A DNA stretch of 64,000 nt from AWTP1-13 sp963840075. GTDB lineage: Bacteria; Pseudomonadota; Alphaproteobacteria; Rhizobiales; Hyphomicrobiaceae. Made by a program: the position numbers and the translations under genes. Location: positions 51,721 through 115,720 of the forward strand of contig CAWIXS010000008.1 of the NCBI GenBank assembly GCA_963840075.1, written 5' to 3'. How positions within the stretch are numbered: position 1 is the stretch's first letter; each line of letters starts with the position of its first letter. Shown one piece after another: positions 8,455 to 15,827 of the stretch. A model generated the notes under the pieces. It did not search any database. It was given only the letters and a program-made list of their open reading frames with translations, and had not been told where the DNA came from.

Positions 8455-8690
8455 GCGGCCTGGACCTCGGGCGTGCGCGAGGTTTTCCGTCGGGGAGCTG
8501 TGATCTTGGTCCGCGCAAATGAGTCGAGATTTGCCACGGCGTAGAATGCAAACCTGCCGCGATGGTGGTAGAGCGGCCCCCGTCCGGTTGTGCCCATGCG
8601 GGCCAATGTGTTGGGCGCGTAGCTCAACTGCCAGCGCTCCAGGAGATACTCCGAAGCTTCCTTGCGGGTCAGTGCTGGCTGTTCTGTCAT
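8451..8690 (-). CDS. Excisionase-like HTH protein
   Basis: 79 residues. The stretch LTRKEASEYLLERWQLSYAP, continuing to TLARM, then GTTGRGPLYHHRGRFAFY and VANLDSFAR, is the winged-helix 'HTH_17' layout seen in excisionases and AlpA-like regulators (the GRGP turn and the YxVxxLDxFA end). It lies directly upstream of the small protein and serine recombinase, in overlapping frames, which makes it a good candidate directionality factor for that recombinase. Confidence 0.65.
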   Translation of the reverse strand: MTEQPALTRKEASEYLLERWQLSYAPNTLARMGTTGRGPLYHHRGRFAFYAVANLDSFARTKITAPRRKTSRTPEVQAA

Positions 8691-8776
8691 AGGTCGTCCA
8701 TCGCCGAGCGATTCGGGATGGAGCGACCGTGCGTGATGTGGCGTCAGGCTGTCACGGTTAGATGACCACCCTCATG

Positions 8777-9628
8777 CTACCGTGATCTCACTGCCGCCAG
8801 GACATAGCGGCGCAGCTCTTCTTGACGTTGGCTGTTGGCGAGAAGCGCACGGCGCGCGTCCCGCACGAAGGTCTCGATCGAACCCAACTTGATGCCGTGT
8901 AGCGCCAGCACGAGGCGGCAGAAAGGGTCTCGCAGCACCCCTTCCCCCCTCAGCCAGTAGTCCCAAAACGCAAGCGCGCTTTCCGCCAGATGGTGGTCGT
9001 GACCCCGCTTTCTCGACCGAAACCGATGACGTTTCGCGCCGGGTTTCGCCACGCGCGCCATCGCCTCCATACGCTCGACGATGACGCTGAACGCGCGCAC
9101 CTCATCCACCACTCTTTGCTCCGCAGCCTTCGTGTCCTCGAGCGTTGACCCGTTCGCCAAGGCTTCGATCTCGTGAAAGATCATGGGAAAGAGGTAGTGC
9201 TCCCGGAGGATCAGCTCGGCCTGCCGAAGCTGCTCCGCAAATTGCGGTAGCCCGTCGAGAACCTCCATCGCTGAAGGCCTGTGCCGGCGGCCCTCCGACA
9301 AGTCGTAGTTTAGCATTTCAATCCGCAGCCAGATGCAAAACGTATCGAGCGCGATTCCCGATATCCCCACTTCCTCGCCGAGACACTTGGCATCGGCGTT
9401 GGTCAACAACCATAGGGTGCTACTGGTCGGCCGTGCCTTGGTCCAGCGACTGAGCACGTCGCACGCCGGTTCGGAAAATCCAAGCTGCTCGGCGAGGCGC
9501 TGGGCATCGTCAGGGGTCAGCCGTCGGCCTTCGGTCGTCTCCCCGCCACGCGACCTCTTCCTGCCCCCCGCTTTCCGGCTTGGTGCCATCATGCTCTCCC
9601 AGCGCCTCCAGAGAAAGGAGCGCGGCAA
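8777..9628 (-). CDS. Hypothetical protein of the island
   Basis: 283 residues, or about 270 if translation starts at a later ATG near 9592. The N-terminus is basic (SRKAGGRKRSRGG), followed by a helical, leucine-rich body with LRIEMLNYDL and LRQAELILREHYLFPMIF. A second basic patch, GAKRHRFRSRKRGHDHH, lies near residue 200. I see no catalytic motif and do not recognise the family. The basic patches hint at nucleic-acid contact, but that is inference. It is isolated by gaps of about 90 and 240 bp from its neighbours on the same strand. Confidence 0.55.
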   Translation of the reverse strand: MPRSFLWRRWESMMAPSRKAGGRKRSRGGETTEGRRLTPDDAQRLAEQLGFSEPACDVLSRWTKARPTSSTLWLLTNADAKCLGEEVGISGIALDTFCIWLRIEMLNYDLSEGRRHRPSAMEVLDGLPQFAEQLRQAELILREHYLFPMIFHEIEALANGSTLEDTKAAEQRVVDEVRAFSVIVERMEAMARVAKPGAKRHRFRSRKRGHDHHLAESALAFWDYWLRGEGVLRDPFCRLVLALHGIKLGSIETFVRDARRALLANSQRQEELRRYVLAAVRSR

Positions 9629-9728
9629 CCACGGTGGAGAGCCGAGGCTTTCGGGGATCAGCCTAGCCGCGCGAATCGGATCGTACCGCAGGGAGGCGCC
9701 CTCACGCGCTCGATGCGGACGCCCCCAA

Positions 9729-9776
9729 CCCCTCCTTATGGGGCGCTATGCAACCCAGCGCGGGGCCGTAGAGGGG
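9729..9776. repeat. Noncoding block shared with the second element
   Basis: CCCTCCTTATG, then TGCAACCC, then a GCGCGG/GCCG/AGAGGGG ending. The same words in the same order and spacing occur at 61283-61331 in the tRNA-Val element. On the minus strand each reads TGCA...CATAAGGAGGG, which includes a perfect Shine-Dalgarno-like core but no following gene of any length. Confidence 0.45.
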
Positions 9777-9870
9777 CCGTAGACGGCCGGGAGCGGCGGA
9801 GGCTGTTCAGGCGGTGACGATGTGCGGCCGCGCGCCCTTGGCGTACCGCTCGCCGCGCAACTGGTGCATG

Positions 9871-10782
9871 TCACGCCTCCGCGGCCCCGTCGCCTTTGGG
9901 CGCCGACTTGGGCTCCGTCAGCGCCTTCGCAGCCTCGATGGCCTCACTGGGCGAGGGGCCAAGATATGGCGCCAGCAGCACCATCAGCCGCTCGTCGTCG
10001 GGCCGCTGCGGCGTGAGGTCCTGCACCTGCACGGGGCCGCCGCCCTCGCCCATGTGCTCCTGCTTGTCGGCCAGCCCCAGCTCGCGGGCGATGATGTTAG
10101 CGTTCAGGAGGCCCGCCGCGGCGCCGGCGAACTTCCAGCTGTAGATGACGGCTTCCACGTCGGTGATAGTCGGCACCAGGTCCGGCCGGTCTTGCTTCCA
10201 CTCGTTCCAGGTCCGGTTGGAGATGCGCAGGAAGAGGCAGAGCTCTTTGATGGTCATGGCCCGCATCTTGGCGACCGGCTCGTGCGTCGCCATGCCCTGG
10301 AAGGTGACGAGCTGGTCCTCGTAGAGGGGGTTGCCCCTCACCCACTCGAAGTAAGGGACGCAGGCGGTCCATAGCGCCTCGCCATCGGCGAATGCGCGAG
10401 GGTGGCCCGCCGGTGCCGTGCGGGTCTCCCACAGCCAGTTGCCCGGCAGGAATCGGCCGCTATCGGGATCGCGCCCGTTAAGCGCGTCTCCGCCTATCTG
10501 ATCGGCCATGGGCGAACTGCCTTGGCCCGCCGCCTCGGGCTCGGCCCTCGCGTGCGCGCGCGTAGCGATTGGATCCTCAGCGGTGACTCCTGACTCCCGC
10601 CGCAGCTCCTCGATGCGTGCCTTGATGGCGGGCTTGCGCGCCAGCTTTTTGGCGTTGGCGTTGATGGTGCTCGTCGCCATCTTGGAGCAGTCCCGAGTAG
10701 CCCTGTAGGCATCGGATGGGCCCTTGCCGTCCAGTGCCATGGCGCGGGCGAAGGCCTCCTCCTTCGGCGCGAGCTTGGTCAC
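9871..10782 (-). CDS. Small terminase subunit-like DNA-packaging protein
   Basis: 303 residues with two parts. Residues 1-65 (LAPKEEAFARAMALDGKGPS, AYRAT, then ARKPAIKARIEELR) match the HTH region of Terminase_2-type small subunits. From about 115 (PGNWLWETRTAPAGHPRAF onward, YFEWVRGNPLYEDQL, CLFLRISNRTWNEWK) the protein resembles phage DNA-packaging proteins of the gp3 kind. Small terminases recognise the packaging site; no large subunit is encoded in the island. Its ATG overlaps the stop of the gene upstream. A TerS-only island is typical of phage satellites that redirect helper packaging. Confidence 0.75.
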   Translation of the reverse strand: MTKLAPKEEAFARAMALDGKGPSDAYRATRDCSKMATSTINANAKKLARKPAIKARIEELRRESGVTAEDPIATRAHARAEPEAAGQGSSPMADQIGGDALNGRDPDSGRFLPGNWLWETRTAPAGHPRAFADGEALWTACVPYFEWVRGNPLYEDQLVTFQGMATHEPVAKMRAMTIKELCLFLRISNRTWNEWKQDRPDLVPTITDVEAVIYSWKFAGAAAGLLNANIIARELGLADKQEHMGEGGGPVQVQDLTPQRPDDERLMVLLAPYLGPSPSEAIEAAKALTEPKSAPKGDGAAEA

Positions 10783-11084
10783 GCGTCCATCTCCTGGGTT
10801 GTATACTCCGCTCTAGCGGACGCACTCGCTCCGTCCCCGACCTTCTCTTCAGCCAGCTCCAGCATGCGCTCGGCTACGGCGACGTGCTGCTGCCCGACGG
10901 CGCGCAGTGCGCGCCCGAGCTTCCCGACCCCCTGCGGGCCGAGGGCATCACGCGCGAGTTGCGGGTTGCTGATCAGCTCCCTGGCGCCGAGGCGCAGGAT
11001 TGCCGCGCCGTGCTCCAGGCGCAGGAGCGCGTACCCCTGGGGAAAGGCGCGGTAGAGCACCGCGTTCAGGTCGTCGTCGGTCAT
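10779..11084 (-). CDS. Hypothetical protein between recombinase and terminase genes
   Basis: 101 residues starting MTDDDLNAVLYRAFPQGYAL, helical, acidic at the end (EEKVGDGASASARAEYTTQ). Both ends use four-base ATGA overlaps (11081-11084 upstream with the tyrosine recombinase, 10779-10782 downstream with the terminase-like gene), so three proteins are made by coupled translation. No family recognised. Confidence 0.6.
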   Translation of the reverse strand: MTDDDLNAVLYRAFPQGYALLRLEHGAAILRLGARELISNPQLARDALGPQGVGKLGRALRAVGQQHVAVAERMLELAEEKVGDGASASARAEYTTQEMDA

Positions 11085-12106
11085 AGCTCGACCCCGTAAG
11101 TCGTGGTCCAGTCGGCATGCAGCCGGACGTAGGAGGCTGCCACCTCCGGTGTTGCGTGCCGCCCGCGATCGCGCAGTTTCCACTCCTCGACACCTGACGC
11201 GGCCGCGCTCGACAGGAAGCCGCCGCGCAGGCTGTGCGCGCTGTAGTCGAGGGCGGCGACGTGGGCGGCGCCGGCGTCGAGGTCCTTGCCGCGGAAGTGC
11301 TGCGTCATACGCCGCCGCACGATCGCGGTGAGCGCCGGCGGCTGCAGCCGGGCGGGCAGCACCCGCCCGCCTCGGGTGAGCGGACGGAGCACCGGCGAGC
11401 CAGGCCGTAGCTCGGCGTGCGCTGCCCAGCGCGCCAAGGCCTCAAGCGCCTGCTTCGCCCACGTGGCGGGGATAGTGATGGTGACGGGCTCCGTCGGGCT
11501 GTTCTTCGAGCGCGTCAGCGTGATGAGTGCTCCCTGCTCCACGGTCTCGATCCACCCGGCATTGGCGCCGTCGTGCTCCGGCCCGGCTCGCTGCCAGTCG
11601 AGGGCGGAGGCCTCGGCGCCCCTCAGCGCACCAGCCCATGGAACTGCGAGGGCGGCGGAATCGCGCAGGTCGGTGGATCGCGCTGGGTCCATATGGGCGA
11701 GGATGTCCTGGAGCTGATCGAGCATCAGCGGCTCGGCCTGGTCGGCCTTGCCCTGCATCTTGGCGATGCCCCGCAGCACATTGGTGAGCAGCTTTCGCTC
11801 CAGCACATGGCCATGTATCCGACACCACGTGCCCAGACATCCGAGCCGGACGCGGATCGTCGAGAGCCGGCGCCCTTTGCGCGCCAGATCGAGGACGTAG
11901 GACTTGAGGGGGACCGGCAAGACCGGCAGGGGGTCGACGCCGAGCTTGGCGCAGTGCGGCAGCCACTGCCGCACGGTCGTGGCAGTCTGCAGCCATGTCG
12001 CGTCGGCGAGCGACATCGCCGTGAACTCGTCGAGCTCGATGCCGCCCGTGACGGTCTCGCGGGCACGGGCGTACCGGCCGACTGCCTGGCTGGTGATGAT
12101 GACCAC
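11081..12106 (-). CDS. Tyrosine recombinase/phage integrase family protein
   Basis: 341 residues. An N-terminal SAM-like core-binding region (about 35-120) is followed by a catalytic domain with the conserved set: Arg162 in GALRGAEASAL, His291 and Arg294 in HSLRGGF, His317 in GRHATPE, and the nucleophile Tyr326 in ASYVRLH. All key residues are present, so it should be active. It sits in mid-island, overlapping the next gene by ATGA. It is the second recombinase of the island; it may integrate, excise or resolve multimers. The start codon is GTG at 12106. Confidence 0.85.
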   Translation of the reverse strand: MVIITSQAVGRYARARETVTGGIELDEFTAMSLADATWLQTATTVRQWLPHCAKLGVDPLPVLPVPLKSYVLDLARKGRRLSTIRVRLGCLGTWCRIHGHVLERKLLTNVLRGIAKMQGKADQAEPLMLDQLQDILAHMDPARSTDLRDSAALAVPWAGALRGAEASALDWQRAGPEHDGANAGWIETVEQGALITLTRSKNSPTEPVTITIPATWAKQALEALARWAAHAELRPGSPVLRPLTRGGRVLPARLQPPALTAIVRRRMTQHFRGKDLDAGAAHVAALDYSAHSLRGGFLSSAAASGVEEWKLRDRGRHATPEVAASYVRLHADWTTTYGVEL

Positions 12107-12162
12107 ATGTAGCCCCTAGTTATCGTGGGTGATGTGCTGAGCTGATCCGGCGCCCCGCTCAA

Positions 12163-12199
12163 GGTGAAATGGAGCGTTCTTTTGCTGGTCTATTTCACC
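12163..12199. terminator. Inverted repeat between helicase and recombinase genes
   Basis: GGTGAAAT and ATTTCACC form perfect 8-bp arms separated by 21 bases. It lies 17 bp past the helicase stop and upstream of the recombinase start, so it could be an attenuator or an operator for the distal operon. Confidence 0.4.
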
Positions 12200-12215
12200 C
12201 CCGCGCTTTCGAGAC

Positions 12216-13727
12216 TCACGCTGCATCTGATCGTTGGCCCCTGATCCACGCCATGTGCCGGCTCGCCACCCAACGGCGCACCTCGGGCGTCGGATCAATC
12301 GCGGTGGGCGCCTGGCGATCTGGCGGGAAGCGCCCGAACTTCTGCTTGAACTTGTGCGCCACCCATCCAGACTTGTAGCCGCGCTCCTCGGCAATCGCGG
12401 CCAGCTGGCCCCACCAGTCCATGCGCTCATCGTGCGTCCACTTGCGCGGATCGGCCTGTCGCTTCCGCTTCACGAGCCCGAGCTCGCCGTCCGCGTGAAT
12501 GAGGTACTGGCGGCTCACCGGCATGAAGCCGCAAGCCGGGCAGGGATCGCCGGCAGCGCGCGCCGCGCCGCAATTCACGCACTCGACGATCCCGGATGGG
12601 CCGCGCCGCTCGTGCCCCCTGTTCCGTGCCCGCTTGTCCGGGTCGAGCGTCCACTCGACGTGATCCTCGAGGAAGCCGTGCCGGTGCACGGCGCCCGAGT
12701 GGTCGATCACGATGGCGTCGGTCTTGCCCGACGCCGGCCGCAGCACGCGCCCGCCCATCTGGCGGTAGAGCCCCATCTTCTTGGTCGGCCTCGCCAGCAC
12801 GCAGCAGCCGAGGTCGGGCAGGTCCCACCCCTCGGTCAACACCATGCAGTTCGTCACCGCGGTGATCTCGCCGGCGGCGAGCTGGGCCAGGATCGCGTCG
12901 CGCTCGTCCGCGGGCGTGTTGCCGTCGATGTGCTCGGCCCTGATGCCCTGTTGCCGGTAGGCGTCGCGGATGTGGACCGAGTGGTCGACACCCGACGCGA
13001 ACACCACCGTCTGCCGGCCCTCGCCGTGCTTGCGCCACTGCTGCACGATGTCGCCAACGAGACGGTTGGTGTTCAAGCGCTTTTCGAGCTGGCTTGCCAC
13101 GTAGTCCCCGTGCCGCGTCTCGACGCCCGTCAGGTCCGGGCGCGTGGGCGCGTAGACCCGTGTCGGGACGAGGAAGTCCAGATCGATCAGGTCGGCGACC
13201 TGGGGGCCTTCCACGAGCACCTCGTAGTCGTCGCCAAGCCCGCGGCCGTCGCCGCGCTCGGGCGTCGCCGTCACCCCGAGGGCGTGCGCTTCGGGGTAGG
13301 CCTCCCCGATCTTGCGGTAGGTCGCGGCCGGTGCGTGGTGCGCCTCGTCGACGAAGACCAGGTCCGCGGGCGGCATGGCGATGCTCTCGCGCCGGATGCC
13401 CCGCTCGAAGAGCGTCTGGACCGAGGCCACCTGCACAGGCAGCAGCGGTTCGTAGGGCTCGCCGGCCATGATGATCCCCGGCTCGATGCCGACCGCGCGG
13501 AGCTTGTCCGCCGTCTGGGCGATGATCTCCCGGCGGTGCGCGAGCGCGAGCACCTTGCGGCCGCGAGCGAGCGTGCGCCGGATCGCTTCGCCGGCGATGA
13601 CCGTCTTGCCGGACCCCGTCGGCGAGACGGCGAGCACTCGGCGCTTGCCTGCCGCGAACGCGCTGGAGATGTCGGCGATGAGTTTCACCTGGTAGAGCCT
13701 AAGCTCCGGAGGAGGGCCTTTGGACAT
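12216..13727 (-). CDS. DEAD/DEAH superfamily 2 helicase
   Basis: 503 residues. Motif I SPTGSGKT is at 35-42, motif II VDEAHHAP near 128, and motif III-like VTATPERGDG near 155. The C-terminal helicase domain has CMVLTEGWDLPDLGCC and motif VI QMGGRVLRP. A zinc-finger-like CVNCGAARAAGDPCPACGF follows near 410. This layout is typical of phage and island replication helicases of the UvsW/SSL2-like group, which unwind branched DNA. GGCGGAG precedes the chosen ATG at 13727. It probably acts with the HTH protein upstream in island replication. Confidence 0.85.
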   Translation of the reverse strand: MSKGPPPELRLYQVKLIADISSAFAAGKRRVLAVSPTGSGKTVIAGEAIRRTLARGRKVLALAHRREIIAQTADKLRAVGIEPGIIMAGEPYEPLLPVQVASVQTLFERGIRRESIAMPPADLVFVDEAHHAPAATYRKIGEAYPEAHALGVTATPERGDGRGLGDDYEVLVEGPQVADLIDLDFLVPTRVYAPTRPDLTGVETRHGDYVASQLEKRLNTNRLVGDIVQQWRKHGEGRQTVVFASGVDHSVHIRDAYRQQGIRAEHIDGNTPADERDAILAQLAAGEITAVTNCMVLTEGWDLPDLGCCVLARPTKKMGLYRQMGGRVLRPASGKTDAIVIDHSGAVHRHGFLEDHVEWTLDPDKRARNRGHERRGPSGIVECVNCGAARAAGDPCPACGFMPVSRQYLIHADGELGLVKRKRQADPRKWTHDERMDWWGQLAAIAEERGYKSGWVAHKFKQKFGRFPPDRQAPTAIDPTPEVRRWVASRHMAWIRGQRSDAA

Positions 13728-13803
13728 AGCTCCGCCGTTGTCTTTCCTCGAAATGTCCGCTGACCTCGGGCTCCCTCCTACGATAGGAGGGATGCCCCTA
13801 CAC

Positions 13804-14610
13804 TCAGACGCCACTGCACTGAAAACCGACCCCCTCCCCCTCCCCAATGGGGTCATTTTCGATGGGGGTACCCTGGCGTTTCCAGAATGGATCGCAGGTG
13901 TTGCGCGTTGTTGGTGCAACCGCGTGCGTTGTAGGTGAACCCCTGGCGCCGGTTGCGTATGCGATACGCCTGAACACGGACTGAGCGAGGCGGCCGAGGC
14001 CCGTCGGGAAGCCAACCCGATATGCATTCGAGGTCTGCCGGCAGCGTACTCCCCCGAGCGGGCCGCGCTCGCGCACGAGGCGGCGCGTGCGGTCGAGGAA
14101 GCCGAAGCGCATGAGCCAGTCGATGGCGTACTGGACCGTGCGCACGCTCACGCAGGCCTCGCGCGCGATCGTCGCGAGCTTTGGGAACACGCGGCGGTAG
14201 CGCACGCCGTAGCGAAGGAGGATGCGGAGTACCTCCCGGTAGCTCAGCGATGGGGGTGCCGCCTGCTCGATCTGCGCTGGCGCCGCACCGTCGGGTGCAC
14301 CCTGCGCAGCCGGGCGACGCCGGGGCACGCGGCAGTGCCGGAACATGCCGCGGCGGATCACGTCGAATGAGACGAGGATGCGATTCGCATCCTCGCGGTT
14401 GAGCCTGTGCTCCGACGGCTCTTCGAAGGAGCTGCCGACGTGGTAGCGGGTGAAGTCCGGGCCGGCGGCGCGCTCGGCCTCATAGGCAGCGTCGATCTGG
14501 GCCCGCTCCTCGTCGGACCGCGCCATGGCAAGGGCGTACTCGCGCTGCCGGGCGAGATCGTAGGCCCAAGCCTCCGCCCGGTTGCGGCTGCGCGCCGATC
14601 GTACCCTCAC
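13804..14610 (-). CDS. HTH replication-type protein
   Basis: Up to 268 residues from a GTG at 14610; an ATG at 14523 (MARSDEERAQIDAAY) is an alternative start. A winged HTH lies around 150-195: PKLATIAREACVSVRTVQYA, then IDWLMRFGFLDRTRRL. This is the arrangement of HTH-containing plasmid and phage replication initiators. The N-terminus is charged, and the C-terminus is rich in Thr and Gly. As first gene of the leftward cluster beside a helicase, it is a plausible initiator. The 76 bp before the helicase could contain a promoter. Confidence 0.6.
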   Translation of the reverse strand: MRVRSARSRNRAEAWAYDLARQREYALAMARSDEERAQIDAAYEAERAAGPDFTRYHVGSSFEEPSEHRLNREDANRILVSFDVIRRGMFRHCRVPRRRPAAQGAPDGAAPAQIEQAAPPSLSYREVLRILLRYGVRYRRVFPKLATIAREACVSVRTVQYAIDWLMRFGFLDRTRRLVRERGPLGGVRCRQTSNAYRVGFPTGLGRLAQSVFRRIAYATGARGSPTTHAVAPTTRNTCDPFWKRQGTPIENDPIGEGEGVGFQCSGV

Positions 14611-14713
14611 GGGCTGCCGGGCTAAAGCTGAGGGCGCGAGCCCCTGCAGCAGCGATGCCGTGGCCGCGCCAAAGGCCTGCCACTCGCCACTGACTGGAAC
14701 GCCTGAGGAACAG

Positions 14714-15685
14714 CTATTGTGGGATAGTCCTGTGGGTGCCCTCGCTCAGGACCACGTGGCGCTTCCAGGCCGCGTTGGTGAGGAGGGAAAAGAGCGCCTG
14801 CGCCATGTAGGGCGGCGTATCGCGGTCCCACTCGCCCAGCACCAGGAGCACCGGCGCGGTGATCTTGGCGGGGTCGTAGAACGGCTTGGGCGGCGAGGCA
14901 CCCCAATAGGCGAGCCCGTCCTGGACCACGCCGTTGGGCGCGCGCAGCGTCTTGCCACCGTCCTTGGGATCGGTAGCGAACGTGGCATCCGCCCACATCT
15001 CGAACCAGCCCGTTGGGATCAGCGTCGCCTTCTTGTCCTCTGGCACGCCGGTGAGCCAGCGGCCGCGCGCGGCGTCGCGGCTGACCGTGCGGTAGGCGCC
15101 GAGCTTGCCCTTGATCTGCACCAGCGACGGCGTGGTGCGCGACCACACCGGGGCGTAGAGCGCGAGCCGGCCGACCTTGGCGCCGTTCTCCACCGTGTAG
15201 GACGCCGCAATGGTGGTGCCCCACGACCACCCGATCAGGTCGACCTTCGCCGCGCTGCGCCGCTTCAGCACGTGCTCCACCACGGCTCCCAGCGCCTTGG
15301 CGGCGTCGGCCGTTCCCATGAACGGCGCGCTCTGGTCGGCGGGAGCGTCCATGAAGGCGGGACGGGTCGAGCGGCCGTAGCCCGGCAGATCGAGGGCGTA
15401 CACGTCGTAGCCGCGCTCGGCGACGTAGTCCAGCCACGACTTGCCGGCGATGGGCAGGTCGAAGCTGGTGCCGGGATAGGTGGCGCCGTGCATCATGACA
15501 ACGATGCGATCCGCCCCGAAGCTCGCCACGCCCTCGGGCCGCTTGTTGCGCACGAAGATCTTCGCGTCCCCGTGCGCCACGTAGATGTCCTCGCTCGCGA
15601 TCTTGACGCCCTGGGCCAGAGCTGGGGCCTGAGCCGCACTCGCGCCCATGAGCGCGAGCGCCATGGCCATCGCCGCAATGCGCAT
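14714..15685 (-). pseudogene. Alpha/beta-hydrolase, 5' part, truncated by island insertion
   Basis: 323 residues remain, the last five (RTIPQ) coming from the island. A signal peptide (MRIAAMAMALALMGASAAQA) predicts export. The catalytic set is still present: nucleophile in GWSWGTT (about residue 172), aspartate in LGEWDRDTPP, histidine in SEGTH. The normal C-terminal helix (AILLEKNRMLLLRTVQQF) is now at 6237-6343. The truncated protein keeps its catalytic residues but loses its last helix, so it may fold poorly. The substrate is unknown. Confidence 0.85.
14732..14745. other. Right attachment site of the 8.4-kb island
   Basis: Exact copy of the 14-bp sequence at 6330-6343. It lies inside the SEGTH codons of the interrupted hydrolase, 18 bp before the premature stop supplied by island sequence. 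Confidence 0.85.
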
Positions 15686-15827
15686 GTTTTTCCTCCCGGA
15701 TGCTGTTCTGGTTCAGTGCGCGCCAGGGTAGCGCCGCGGCGGCCGCCAGTCATCCGTGCTCTGCAGGAGGAGTGGACAAGGCAGGTATGCAGAGAGCAGG
15801 GCGGGCGGGGCGGGCGATGGCGGGAGG

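Larger units (their letters stand above)
6330..14745. mobile_element. 8.4-kb integrative island (phage-satellite-like) in an alpha/beta-hydrolase gene
   Basis: Exact 14-bp direct repeats (6330-6343 and 14732-14745) lie 8402 bp apart and bound the island; collapsing them restores the hydrolase frame. All nine candidate genes inside read leftward: replication-type HTH protein, superfamily 2 helicase, tyrosine recombinase, unknown small protein, small-terminase-like protein, unknown protein, excisionase-like HTH protein, small protein, large serine recombinase. No capsid, tail or large terminase gene is present. Small size plus own integrase, replication genes and TerS-like gene is the pattern of phage-inducible islands. 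The 338 bp between the left att and the recombinase stop carries a hairpin and no convincing gene. Confidence 0.85.

Noticed and set aside
12116..12430. Short minus-strand frame at the end of the helicase gene
   Set aside because: It is the helicase sequence in another frame and has no recognisable domain.
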